In this document: piece after piece, positions 11,850 to 23,704 of the stretch | Position numbering within the stretch: position 1 is the stretch's first letter | Layout: every line of letters begins with the position of its first letter | From: Ceriagrion tenellum | Taxonomy: Eukaryota > Arthropoda > Insecta > Odonata > Coenagrionidae | NCBI GenBank assembly: GCA_963169105.1 | Contig: OY720643.1 | Coordinates: 81,761,696 to 81,825,695 of the forward strand | Reading direction: 5' to 3' | Length of the DNA stretch: 64,000 nucleotides | Made by a program: the position numbers and the translations under genes | The notes under the pieces: model-generated | The model's input: the letters and a program-made list of their open reading frames with translations, nothing else | Databases searched by the model: none | Told to the model about the DNA's origin: nothing

Positions 11850-13250
11850 TTTAATGAAGATTCTTGGATTACATTGACGGTGCTCTAGACGGGATGGAAA
11901 AGAGTAGAACGTATTCTGAAGCGAAGAATGAAATATTACAAGAAACATGAATTCAAATAATGATGGAAAATTTTCGAATAATTTTAGGCAGCATGTGCCG
12001 TAGTAAATAAATACTTGTTTTGGCCGGAAGCAAAGACTCAACTTCTCTTACAGAAATTGAAACAATTTTTAGGAGGGTTTCATAAAAGTATGTATCATTA
12101 CGGGGAGCCCCCATTACAGCTACACTCCACGTTTTTATTTCTAAATTTGAGTGGCAAAATGTCACCATAAGTATGTCATCGCTCATTTAAAAATATTTTA
12201 CCTTCGTTGTGTACTCATGACCAACCACAGTCAACGACTGACTACCAGTTTCAAGTCTACTCGCGGAATTAGGAAACAATCGAGGAAAGAATAATGTCGA
12301 GTAGTCTCCGAAATTATGGTATGCGTCTCTTGTGGTACGCACTCTAGGTATGGTGAACTACTCATATTTTTGACAAATACCTCATCTAAGCTAACCTCAA
12401 ATATAACACTCAAGAGCACTATTTACTCTAGCCTAGAGCCTACCCTATGTGCCTCAACAACCCATGTACCCCAAGGTTGTCACTCGAATGCTTCCAAAAA
12501 CCGCTCAAAATGTGACTATAAATATGCCACTAAGGTTGGAAAAATTATTAACTTAGAGGCATACTTACAATATAGAATGTATACGTCCGAGTCACTAGCA
12601 CTAAAGGCTTCCCGGGATTCCGTAGGCATTAGTAAAACCTAATTCATTTGTTTACATTCTTTAGAGTCCTACGAGCAGTTGCCAACTTCTCACCAAAACA
12701 TTATATTGTGTGGAAAAATAGAGTGAGTACGTATTGCATCATTCTTTCTCGTGTTTACATTTCATTTTTGTAGAATAGATATTTTTAAGGTAAAAATGAC
12801 GGGCAGTACCTTTTGGGAAACTCTCGCATTTTGTTTTCCAGGAACAAATATGAAAAATGCTCTGCAACTTTTTTTGGCCAAAAGAGAAAACCTATCAGAT
12901 GCCATTTCCATTTCAGGGAAAGTCTCTCTCAAAAACTTTAAAGAAATTCTGAGGTAATATCCGCCACATTTCAATCCACATTCACAACCACAGTTATAGA
13001 ATGACAATTTATAACTCTAAATAAAGAAAACTGCTCTAAGTGTAAAATTTAGATTCAAATGTGATGTAGTAGAACCGTTCAATGGTGAAAGAGGTAAAAC
13101 CCTTGCACTTTGTCACCAAATGAACAATTTTTTTTGTTTTATCAAATAAAAGGGATCAAGTGTAGGCATATGTATAAACAAAAGGAAATAGATATTTTAA
13201 TAAAAATAAGTGTAAATAATATAACCAATATAAAATCTGATATATATAGA
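11850..13250. other. No gene recognised
   Basis: AT-rich. A 108-codon frame at 12316-12642 (plus) has no domain I recognise, and other frames on both strands overlap it. No repeats noted. Confidence 0.4.
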
Positions 13251-13257
13251 TACATAT

Positions 13258-13789
<532 letters not shown>

Positions 13790-13825
13790 TATATTGTTTG
13801 CCACGTTCGTGGAATCTTCGCAAGA

Positions 13826-13828
<3 letters not shown>

Positions 13829-13865
<37 letters not shown>
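13829..13865. repeat. (TA)n microsatellite, about 37 bp
   Basis: Alternating T and A between units 2 and 3 of the inverted-repeat cluster. Confidence 0.95.
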
Positions 13866-14230
<365 letters not shown>

Positions 14231-14239
14231 CATCTTTGA

Positions 14240-15145
14240 AATAACTTTTAAACTACAACTAACCGCCTATTACGTGACGTAAAATCGCACGCAAGAGTGT
14301 TTGATTTAGTCAAAAATTAGTATCAGCTCCTTTCGATGCGCACAATAATTTCAGTTGATCTCGTGTTTTATTTCCGCCTCAAATTGTACGCATCACTAAT
14401 TTCGTTTAATGAATAATTAGATCATTCCAGATCTGTCGAGTTTTAATCGCCTCATTATTTTTTTACTGTTTGCAGCCACACAATGAAGTTACGGGTTTAC
14501 CCTCCGTTCATTATCGTATTCCCGTTGTGTTGTACTTGCAATCCTCCCAAATCATTCCGTAATCCCTATTGTTCGACGTAAACAAGGCTTGGCAAAGTGG
14601 GCGAGAAAGTGGTAATACACGCAGGCTTAAAAGTAAAAAATAAACATATAACCGTCAGAGATAAATGAAAGCCACTGGCTATGAAATGAATCCGATATTA
14701 AGGGAGAAATATGAATGACTCATCACCTACACTATGAAACAGAATTATAGCTTAGTGACTCTGAAATTCTCGACTTTACTCCACACAATTCAACCAGTCA
14801 TCCAACCATTAAAATAAGACAATAGTTTAGAGGGAATTAATAACATAACAGATATAATGTAGTGTTTATTTTTTTATTATCTTTATGGCCACTCCTGCGG
14901 CAATTCTGGATAACTCAACATGGCTGAGAAGGTGCGTTTCCGTTCTCTGGTTTCTTACGCGCCATTTTTTTCCCTTCTTTATTGGGAGATTGATCCTTTA
15001 TACCGCCTATCACCTAGTAGGTAAGCCTGAAAGGCTTTGGCTATGTCCTATTTCACAATTATTTCTACATCAATGAATTGGTAGAGTTCATCTAGAGGCA
15101 ATTATAAATATTTGCCACTAATCTACATGAAGACGCAGGGTTATA
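14240..15145. other. No gene recognised
   Basis: AT-rich. One 63-codon frame at 14885-15076 has no known domain. Confidence 0.45.
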
Positions 15146-15149
15146 GTTA

Positions 15150-16705
15150 AAGGTGGTATTGAGTTTTCGAATATTCTATCCACCAGAAGCCAAGCATAGC
15201 TGGAAGAAAGCCAGAGTAATTCCAATTTTTAAAGGGGGGGACAAAGTCCTTGTTGAAAATTATAGACCGGTAAGTTTGACTTCCGTAGTGTGTAAGTTGT
15301 TAGAAAAGATAGTGGCAAACTACCTTTGGGATTTATGGGAGAGTGAAAATTGGTTGTATAATAGACAGCATGGATTTAGAAAGGGTCACTCAACTGAAAC
15401 TCAGTTGCTAGGGTTTTGCCAAGAAATTGCTGATTCCATGGATGCGGGAGTGGAATTAGATGCGATTATTGTCGACCTTTATACAGCATTCGACAGAGTG
15501 GATCATGAACGGCTAATGGAAAAAATGAGGCAATTTCCGTTGCATGTAGATGGAAGAGTTATCTTGTGGATCAAAGAATTTCTTAAAGATAGATCACAGT
15601 GGGTTAAAGTGGGTGAAGAAAGCTCAGAACCAGCTAAAGTAACATCGGGTGTCCCTCAAGGCAGCATCCTTGGACCTTTATTGTTCTTAATTTACTTAAA
15701 TGATCTTCCTGTAAAAATAAACTCCAGCGTAAGACTTTTTGCGGATGACTGCATCATTTATCGGAAAATAGGTAATCTGAGTGACCAGGAAGCCCTTCAG
15801 GGCGATATTAGCAAATTGAAGAGTTGGGTAGCGTTAAATGGGATGGGTATAAATGTTCAAAAATGCAAGTATATTAACTTTAGCAATAAAATAAATACCA
15901 CAAATAGAACATACGAATTCTCTGGCAATGCTATTCCGAAGTTTGATAGCTGTATTATTATAGCTGCTATATTTGGGTGTGCAATTGACAAAGAATTAAG
16001 ATTGGGACTTCAATGTGAATTACATTACCAAAAAGGCGTTCAAAACGCTGCATTGGGTAATGAGAAACCTCAAAGGGAGCCGCAAGACTACAAAGGAAAT
16101 GGCCTACAAGACCCTGGTACACCCTACCTTACCTGGTACCCTATCTTAGAGTACGCCTCTCTAGTATGGGATCCACATAAGATAGGTCAAGATATTAAAT
16201 TGGAGAAAGTGCAAAGGAAAGCAGCCAGGTATGTGTTAGGAAGACATAAGAAAGAGGAAAGTGTTAAGAAAATGATCCACGAACTAGGATGGGATAGCTT
16301 AAAACAAAGGAGAAAAAGGAGTAGGTTATGTGGGATGTATAGAATAGTTACCGGGGAAAGAGCATGGGAAGATCTAGGGAAGGAAATATTAAAGCCCAAT
16401 TTTGTGGGGAAGAATGACCACCAATTTAAGATTAAGTGCCGACCACAAAGGACAAACGTTAAGAAGTTTTCGTACCTGAATAGAACGATACTTGACTGGA
16501 ACGATCTTCCAGCAAAGCTTCTCAAACCCTTCCCAAAAAATATAAACATATTTAAGAATAAGTTGAAGAAGGATGTTTTTATAATCTAACTGAAGGGTAT
16601 TGTAAACCAGGGTTAAGAGATATATTGTTCATACCATGTTTATCTGTTACCACCGGGCCAATTGCCCACTTGTAACATTATTGATATAATAATAATAATA
16701 ATTTT
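15150..16705 (+). pseudogene. CR1/Jockey-like LINE, family C, 5'-truncated reverse transcriptase
   Basis: The longest open frame in the window (15153-16589, 478 codons) encodes most of a non-LTR reverse transcriptase. In order: WKKARVIPIFKGGD and ENYRPVSLTSVVCKLLEKI (RT 1), QHGFRKGHSTETQLL (RT 2), VDLYTAFDRVDHERL (RT 3; first catalytic D, usually in FxxAFDxV), SGVPQGSILGPLLFLIYLNDLP (RT 4), VRLFADDCIIY (RT 5, catalytic pair) and LEYASLVWDPH, LEKVQRKAARYVLG (thumb and C-terminus). Between about 16010 and 16140 the protein is out of frame: the correct frame reads WDFNVNYITKKAFKTLHW, then returns. Two compensating indels thus keep it open by chance. The endonuclease is missing. The 3' UTR has TGTTACCACCGG and a (TAA)n tail at 16688-16703, shared with the copy at 41.3-42.7 kb. 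Confidence 0.88.
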
Positions 16706-16709
16706 AGAC

Positions 16710-17195
16710 CGAGAAATGCCCGGCAAACTTTTCGTTTTGGGGTCGATTCGTTTTTATTTTGTTATGAGAGTGTGATCAGAACATTGGAAAAAGTTTGAAT
16801 ATTAAGACATTGTGTTTTCTCTTACAATTTTCGAGGCCGATAACAGATCGTTCATTGTTAATGCTTATTTGTACGTTGATTGTCACGCAATTTGCGTGCA
16901 ATAAAAAAGAAATCAGAGGTAATATTTTATCAACAGTTGACCTATCTTACTCGGGTTAGTATCATGGTACGATAGCTTCCAGAATATAGACATGATTCCT
17001 AGTGAGTTCCGGGTTATTTTCCGTTACTTGACGAAATAATTGTTTTAATTTCATTTGAAGATTAACTAGCATTTCTTGATCACCCATGGAAATACGTGAA
17101 GATTACACAGGCTATGGCGTATGGTGACTTCCAGCCATCGGGGCAAGGCTTTAGATCATGCATTTATTTTCCAATTTTAAGCAACTTTCAAAGGT
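16710..17195. other. No gene recognised
   Basis: AT-rich sequence between two LINE relics. No feature seen. Confidence 0.45.
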
Positions 17196-17199
17196 AATT

Positions 17200-17831
17200 A
17201 TTAACCCCTGTCATCTGATTAATTCGGTTACATTTTCGGATGACCAGGCGTTAGTTTTTGGATCTTCGTAGGGACTGCAAGCTTTGGTAGATGCTTTAAA
17301 GATACATGACGGGATATTCCGAATGAAGATAAATCATAAAAAAATAAAAGTAATGAGATTATCTAGGACAAAGAAAGCGTGGCTGGTGGATATGTTGGAG
17401 GACAGAAAATCGAGCAAGTAGAACAATTTAATTACATAGGTAGCACTAGAGAGGAAAACGGGCAAAGTGGCAATATTATACGGTAGAGAATAGCGCTATG
17501 TAGGCGTTTAGTAATATTAGGGAGCTGATGACGTGGACATTGGATAAGGATGTGAAGAAGAGGCTGGTGAAGAGATTGATATGGAGCGTAGCGTTGTATG
17601 GTGCAGAAACGTGGACCCTCAGAAAGGAGGACGGGAATATGCCGCAGGCATTTGAGGTGTGGGTGTGGAGAAGGATGGAGAAGGTGAGGTGGACGGAGAG
17701 GAAGACTAACGAGAAGTGCTTGAGATGAAGGGAGAGGAAATGAAGCTACTGAATGAAATCCGGGATGGGCTGGGTAGATGGCTTGAAGGATGTAATAAAT
17801 GGCGACAGGTTGCTCAAGAGAGTGTTAAGGA
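17200..17831 (+). pseudogene. RTE-like LINE family B, reverse transcriptase C-terminal relic (left part)
   Basis: Begins near the catalytic box, which reads FSDDQALV at 17233-17256 (FADD expected). It continues with GLQALVDALKIH and MKINHKKIKVMRL near 17323. An open frame at 17528-17728 reads KRLVKRLIWSVALYGAETWTLRKED and FEVWVWRRMEKVRWTERK, the typical thumb and C-terminal block of RTE-like elements related to CFDP2-type sequences. A frameshift at about 17720 follows, then LKDVINGDRLLKRVL. The frame stops at the insertion at 17832 and resumes at 19187. Stops and frameshifts make it inactive. Confidence 0.82.
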
Positions 17832-18428
17832 GGGTTCACATGCACGCGTTCTACGCGAAACTAAGCGTAGCCTCTCGCGCGCAGCCAATCAGGTGCTTCG
17901 CCTCTTACGCGTGGATTCGCTCGAGCCAAGTTGAGTTTTGCTCAACTTTTTACGCGCGCGACGCGCCAGACGCGTGAAACAAATGGCGGACATGTGGAGT
18001 CGTTTGTGTTTACTTTGACGGTTTACGTATGATTCGGATCACGCCGCGAGCCACCCTAGACATACAACACACTGCTATGAAGTTGAACCTTGCCCCTCCC
18101 GTTCGCCTGGGCGCGCCCATTGCAGACCTACTCTGGCACTACGTCCGACGTCCGTGGCTCAGGCGAGTTTAGCCGACGTCCGCTAGAATCCGAGCGGCCG
18201 GTTTGCTCAAATCCGTCATTTTTACGAATTTTTCAGAAAGTTCTCGAATTTAACACGAATATAAGCCGCGCCCCGATTTTGAGGCCCCAAAACCGGGAAA
18301 AAAAAGTGTGGCTTGTATTCGGAGAAATACGGTATTAGCCTGCACACAAGATATGAACATTTCTGTATATCATTGCTACAGGCCTTGATACGTGCTAGTT
18401 GTATTGCGGGCATATTAAGAACTTAATG

Positions 18429-18496
18429 GACTGGCTCGATGGGTAGCGCGGTCGCTTTCGGCTCACAATACCCCTGGTTCAATCCCAAGCGAGGAT
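18429..18496 (+). repeat. tRNA-derived SINE head
   Basis: TGGCTCGATGGGTAGCGCGG resembles a tRNA D-arm and pol III box A. TGGTTCAATCCCAAGC resembles a T-arm and box B at the right distance. There is no acceptor pairing, so this is a SINE head or tRNA fossil rather than a tRNA gene. A T-rich stretch follows at 18501. Confidence 0.55.
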
Positions 18497-18670
18497 ATAT
18501 TTCTTTTTTCCTGACCCTATTGTAACATTATTCACAAAAATCTTAACTTTTTTATTGAGGTGAAAATTTTAAAGGAAACTTTTTCCTCCTCAATTTTCGA
18601 ATAAATTTCTAAACCATCTTTCTGTCAGCGAGGTAAGTGGAGATCGGGCAATGGGAGGTAGGTTCCAAAC

Positions 18671-19070
18671 TGAGGGGAGGGGTAAAACTCGACGCTTGGT
18701 TAGAAAAATTATATAAACGTGGTGGTCGCCAATCGTCTGCATTGTAATTTACATTTCTTCATTTTGAAAGAGACGCAGGTTTCCACTCGTGTCCGTGAAA
18801 TAGATACAATGTAAGCCTTTCGTACTCGGAGTTCTAGCTGTTTCCACTTCTATATTTTGCCGATTTGCTGACTGAGGGGAGGGGTGAAACTCGACGCTTG
18901 GTTAGAAAAATTATATAAACGTTTAGGTCGCCAATCGTCTGCATTGTAATTTACATTTCTTCATTTTGAAAGAGACGCAGCTTTCCACTCGTGTCCGTGA
19001 AATAGATACAATGTAAGACTTTCGTACTCGGAGTTCTAACTTTTTCCACTTCTTTATTGATTTGCCGATA
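18671..19070. repeat. Tandem duplication, 202-bp unit, two copies
   Basis: TGAGGGGAGGGGT starts at 18671 and again at 18873. The following about 190 bp (including CGACGCTTGGTTAGAAAAAT, GTCGCCAATCGTCTGCATTG and AGAGACGCAG) is nearly identical in both, with a few substitutions. It lies inside the composite insertion. Confidence 0.85.
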
Positions 19071-19186
19071 GAAGTCAGCACGTGAAGTGGTCGCGACTGA
19101 CGACGATGTCGCCTACGCTTGCATGTGAACCTTTCGCGCGAAACTGGGCGCGCTATTCGCACGAAACGCATGCATGTGAACGAGCC

Positions 19187-19350
19187 TTTAGAGGGAAGGA
19201 TGTTGATCAAGCGGGGAAGGGAAAGGAAGAGAATTGGATTCATGGACGGGATGAAGAAGGGTAGATCATATGCTGAGGCGAAAAAAAATATACTAGAAGG
19301 AGATAGGTCCCTGAAAGTGTAGAAAATTGGGATGAGAATCTCTGACATTC
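19187..19350 (+). pseudogene. RTE-like LINE family B, right part after the insertion
   Basis: Continues the reverse transcriptase interrupted at 17831: EGRMLIKRGRERKRIGFMDG and MKKGRSYAEAKKNILEGDRS, then a stop. This is the extreme C-terminus. The same block occurs on the minus strand at 33035-33230, confirming the family. Confidence 0.78.
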
Positions 19351-19679
19351 AACGAGACCTAACTTTACCGGTAGGATAGTTTAATAATAATATTAATGAA
19401 CCCCTGTGATTAATACATGCACTATTGAATTATATTTTTGATTTCTCGAGGAACCTAAGTGTGAACTGTATCTGAATCTGTGAACTGTATTAAAATTGGA
19501 ATGAGAATTAAGTTTCAAGGAAGCCCCTCAACAGCGTAGGCTAAGCAGGAAAACGTAATTTTTTTAAAGAAGGTATGTTTTGAGTGTGATGATTTTTGAA
19601 GAGAACATGCATGAGAAGTGCGTATTAGTTACAAAATTTACTAATCGGGACCCTACTGTATTTCGGTAGTTTATTTTAT
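19351..19679. other. No gene recognised
   Basis: AT-rich sequence between LINE B and a SINE. No feature seen. Confidence 0.45.
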
Positions 19680-19925
19680 TTACTTATTTTCCACAACCCC
19701 GAATACAGCATATACAAGACTTTTACATTGGGGGATCGGAATTGGTATGTGAGGGCTTCACCGCGTCGCCACGCTATACGACTTTTACATCGGTTAATCA
19801 ACATCAACAAAAGATGAATACAAACAGCCATGTCATAAGGGATGAAAACCCACCAGGGCGGGACTTGAACTCAAGACCCTCGGATTGGCGGGCGATGACT
19901 TTACCTCGTCGCCACCGAGCCGACT
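19680..19925 (-). repeat. tRNA-derived SINE (family S), minus strand
   Basis: Read on the minus strand from 19925: GTCGGCTCGGTGGCGACGAG (box A-like), then GTCTTGAGTTCAAGTCCCGC (box B-like) at 19857-19876. The body passes through ATGGCTG and ends in a tail of AAGTAAATAAAATAAA near 19675-19690. A second partial head (GTGGCGACGCGGTGAAGCCC) occurs at 19753-19772, suggesting a dimeric or twice-inserted copy. The same head and ATGGCTG body occur at 36791-36975. Confidence 0.65.
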
Positions 19926-19989
19926 AATTAACAAGAATATTCTATTTCTCTAGTGATTACTGAGACAATTAGCCGATTTTTTGCTCTGC

Positions 19990-20062
19990 TAGGCCCAGCA
20001 GAACAGCAATAGGACATATTTATTTATTTATTTATTTACTTAATTTTTTCCACATACAGCAT
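19990..20062 (-). repeat. SINE S tail with (AAAT)n
   Basis: On the minus strand, GTATGCTGTATGTGGAAAAA followed by AAGTAAATAAATAAATAAAT matches the tail of the SINE at 19680-19925. The head is absent. Confidence 0.55.
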
Positions 20063-20069
20063 ACTTGCC

Positions 20070-21250
20070 AATTTACAGTGGCCCAATATAACAAACACAG
20101 AAGATAGACACATACAATTCAAACAAAATTAAGATCAATAACAATTTATTAACATTTTCTTTTTTTTTGAGAGAAAGAATAGACATGAGAGAAAGAGAGA
20201 GCAGCGTAAAAGAACGCGAATGTAGAAGAGTAAACACAATCACACTCTGAAACTGTTCACGACGCAGAGGAAGGCTAAGAGAAAAAATAGTACTGCAGAA
20301 ATCATTGGGAGGGGTGATCACGACCGTTCGAGGACAAGAACGGTTAGGCACGGGTGGAATATAGGGAGACATGTCCCGCGGGGGAGAGGGGGAAACTCGG
20401 CACGGACTGGGTAGAAGTCGTCACTACCAACGAAAGAGAACTCGGCAGGGAATAGGGGTCGGATGGAAGCCCACGTGACCGGGGGTGCAAGGAATGGTGT
20501 CGGAGGAGGGATGGAATCTTTTGTTCTCGGTGCATTCTGGGAAGGGCGTGGAAAATGGTGAAATGGATTGGGGAGGTTGAGGCGTGGGTGTGGATACCCA
20601 GGTCGGAGTGTGGAGCGGTATAAAAAAAACCGGGGGAAATGTGGAAAAAAATCATTGAAAAAAAAAACTATCCAACTACCAAGGCCTCCATATATTTCCT
20701 CTTTTTATTATTATATTTTTTGAAGAAAAAAAATAGTGTGAGGGAGGCGAACGGTCCATGAGAGCAGGGGGTTGGACAGGCGAGTGAAGTGGATCTTTTT
20801 GAACAAAAGAGTTGCGAAAACATAAAAAAGAGAAACAAAAGAGGAATGAAAAGGGGCGAAAATGATGATGGTGGGGGTGGAGGAGAATTGAAGTTGCCTC
20901 ATCCCCATCTCTATATGCTGATGCGTGTGGGTTCGCAGTAGGGGGTGGCGAGAATAGGCGGGGGGGTGGCAGAAGATTTTTAATGGCTGCACCCAGCACC
21001 GCCAGACGGCATCTCAGTGGACCAAGGGACTGAAACGACACAAAATGGACGGGGTGAGGAAGGATGGGGGATGGGCACATCGCCCCAGGGCAGAGGAATA
21101 TAAAAAAAAAGGAAATAAAAAAGATTCCCCGGGTGGCAATGGGAGGGTTGCGGTGTTAAAATTGCAGGGCAGAGAACCGGGCAAGAGAGTGATAAAGAAG
21201 CGAAAATAGAGATGGGAAAGACCTCCAACAAAGAGGGTAAATAGAGTGAC
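20070..21250. other. Purine-rich block, 1.2 kb
   Basis: The plus strand is dominated by A and G, including GAGAGAAAGAGAGAG runs near 20183 and GGGGGTGG runs near 20880 and 20960. Several long minus-strand frames (20073-20372, 20344-20655, 20676-21080, 20980-21315) are rich in Ser, Pro, Leu and Phe because of this skew and share no domain. I read them as composition artefacts. A gene cannot be excluded, but nothing supports one. Confidence 0.5.
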
Positions 21251-21999
21251 TTGAACGCGAAACGAAAATGTAAAACCCTATTTATATATAAAAATATATT
21301 TTTTGCCTTTTCCAAAAAGCCAGTGTTGTCATTATCGCACTTGCTATTGCCAGGAAATAATGTTCAAGCGAGTACAGCAGTCATTTATTTTAGGCAAAGG
21401 ATGAAGAGTGAAGAAAAAAATAAATTTTTGGACCAAGGTCACACTCTTTTTACCGTTAGATGGATGCGGAAAAATAAAGTAAAGGCTCAAAATTGGGCAA
21501 TGGGAGAATTAACACGATCCAATTACGGGTACATTATCAGTCCTTTACTCAGATCTTAAAAATGGAGGTATTTAAAGGAAAATGAACTAACGACGTTTAA
21601 TATTCTATTAAAAATGTGTCATTTCTCCAGAAAATGGCAATATATTCATAGTTGATTAAACAGAGTTGACGCTATATTTAACAACTTGTGCCATATATCG
21701 TTCTTCTAGCTAGTAATGCCTAAATAAATAGCTAAAATGTGTTTCTAGAAGGGCGAGTTCCAAAAGGTGGCGCCTACTCTTCGAAATTAAAGAGGCATTG
21801 GGATTCTAACGGTGTACATGATCAAATAAGTGAGGTCCACGTAAGTTGCAGTCATGTGTACTTGCGACTTACATTAACTTTGCGCCAAAGATTGAAAATC
21901 AGCCGGTTCAACATACGTATTTTCCTATGTAAAACAGAAATCTGCCCATTTGTTACGCTGCATACTCTAGTACTCATCTAGTACGCTAGTATTTTACCT
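21251..21999. other. No gene recognised
   Basis: AT-rich. A 102-codon frame at 21251-21559 (plus) has no domain I recognise. Confidence 0.4.
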
Positions 22000-23165
22000 T
22001 AATTTATGTTCTTCACAAACCCATTGTGCTTCAGAGTGTATTCAATTCATCTGGTTCTTCTTTTCTTCTTAAATGGTGTTTCATATGGCCCTTTCCCCTT
22101 CTATTCTTCAGTACACTTCATCATTTCTTATTTTTTCAAAGTCCGTCCATTTAATCTTCAGCATTCTCCTCCCGTACCAGGCCTCTATTGCTTCGATTCA
22201 GTTCTAGTGAGCATTTCCAATGGCCCATGCTTCCGATCCATAGAGTGTTACGCTTCACAATAATTTTTTCGTAAACTACTTCCTAGTTTGAAGCCCTATC
22301 CTCTTTGAGAAAAGCCGTTGTCTTTTTACTATAAAACCCTTCTTAGCTTAGCCTATTCTCCGCTTGATGTCTGTTGTAAAGCTTCTATCCCACGTGATAG
22401 TACTTCCGAGATAAGCGGAGGAATCCACTTGCTCTAATTTTTCTCCTCTCACTATGACTTCTGCATTCAGCTTTCTCTTTCACATACTAAGATTTTAGTC
22501 TTCGTCTTATTTATGTTCATGTAATATTCTTGGAGAACTTGGCCCACTGCATTTAGCGATCTTTCAAGATCATCGCAATTTCCAGCTATGACTGCAATAT
22601 CATTTGCGAAGCGAAGCATACTTGTTTCTTTTACGTTTAGCTTTTTTCCACTCAGTGCTATTTCATGTGCTTTTTTTAAGGCCTCCTCCTAGTACACGTT
22701 GAACACTGCTTGAGAGAGGTTGTATCCTTGTCTTACTCTTTTATTAATTTTAGCATCTATCTGACTTCTGTCTCTCATTCGTACTGTGACGGCTTGCTTT
22801 CTGTATAGTTGGTACATTATTCTCCCGTCATTGTAATTCATTCCAAGATTTCCAACAATCGGAACATTTTGTTCCACTCAATTTTGTCAAATGTTTTCTT
22901 CATGTCCAAATGCGCGAGATAAAATGACTTGCTCACATATATTTTTTCTCCACGATTACTCTCCGGCAGAGTATGGCCTCCCTGGTACCTCTGTTTTTCC
23001 TAAATCCAAACTGGTTTTCTTCAAATTATCTTTCCATTCTTCCACTTATAATTCGTGTATTTATGATGCATGTGACATTAGACTTAATGTTTGGTGCTCC
23101 TCTCATCTCTCAGTCCCTGTCTCCTTCGGTATTGCATTCTTCTGTGATAAGTGACTGGCAAACAG
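22000..23165 (-). pseudogene. RTE-like LINE family A, reverse transcriptase relic
   Basis: On the minus strand, reading from 23165 down: a start region matching the copy at 11.03-11.2 kb (ATGAGAGGAGCACC then CACATGCATCA), GFRKNRGTREA, a gap, then RIMYQLYRKQAVTVRMRDRS and VRQGYNLSQAVFNVY (RT 4), a stop, KLNVKETSMLRFANDIAVIA (FADD box degraded to FAND), INKTKTKIL, and YGSEAWAI with EAWYGRRMLKIKWTDF near 22250-22150. Many stops and frameshifts are present. Unlike the 10.3 kb copy it keeps the central RT region, so the two are complementary. Confidence 0.82.
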
Positions 23166-23169
23166 CGTA

Positions 23170-23700
23170 TACATCATGCACGTCACTTTCTAAAATTCAA
23201 CGGATACCAACTTTAATAAATCTATGAATTTGACTGAATCACAGTATGAACTTTGTAATGGTCGCAATAAATTTTTTAGTGGTCAACTGATTTCATCACA
23301 TAGGTGACATCATCACGTGAGCGATGCAAAGTCGACATAGCAAGTTTCACGGCAAAGTCGACATCATATGATGACAACTAATAATTTCATTGCTAATATT
23401 AATCAGACATCAGAATATTTTAGCCCCGTAAGCGAATATCGAGTCCATAGTCAATACCGAGCTTTATTTTTATTGTAATATTTATGTCGGAGAATCTTGA
23501 AGAAATCATAACAACTTTGCTATTTATTTTTGGTATGGCGTGAAAAATACTTCACAAGCCCACCTATCTCCACCGTTCCATCTACGACAGTATGTGTTAT
23601 CCTTTGCAGTTAATAGTCAAACGAAAACGTCTGTAACCATGGAACTGATCTTGAAAAGAGCAATGAAAACTCAGAAATTGTGAATCTGACATTATCTATG
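23170..23700. other. No gene recognised
   Basis: AT-rich sequence between two LINE relics. No feature seen. Confidence 0.45.
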
Positions 23701-23704
23701 TAAA

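Larger units (their letters stand above)
17832..19186. mobile_element. Composite non-autonomous DNA element inserted into LINE B
   Basis: About 1.35 kb splits the LINE exactly between LLKRVL and EGRML. The ends are inverted repeats: GGTTCACATGCACGCG at 17833 and, in reverse, GTTCACATGCATGCG ending near 19186, each followed by CGCGAA-like sequence. The flanks TTAAGGAG (17825) and TTAGAGGG (about 19188) may be a diverged 8-bp target duplication, which would suit hAT or a related superfamily. The interior is GC-richer and CpG-rich near the ends. It contains a tRNA-derived SINE (18429) and a 202-bp tandem duplication (18671-19070). The motif GTATTCGGAGAAATACGGTA at 18315-18334 looks like the end of another small element. 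No transposase was seen. Confidence 0.6.

Noticed and set aside
11325..12041. 238-codon minus frame, one of the longest in the window
   Set aside because: It runs antisense to the LINE A C-terminal region and then through a hammerhead-like repeat. Ser/Phe-rich with no motif.
16187..16549. 120-codon minus frame
   Set aside because: Antisense shadow of the LINE C reverse transcriptase.
18429..18496. Functional tRNA gene
   Set aside because: No pairing acceptor stem and poor anticodon arm; kept as a SINE head.
20073..21315. Several long minus-strand frames rich in Ser, Pro, Leu and Phe
   Set aside because: They follow the purine skew of the plus strand, overlap each other, and have no domain or splice pattern I can support.
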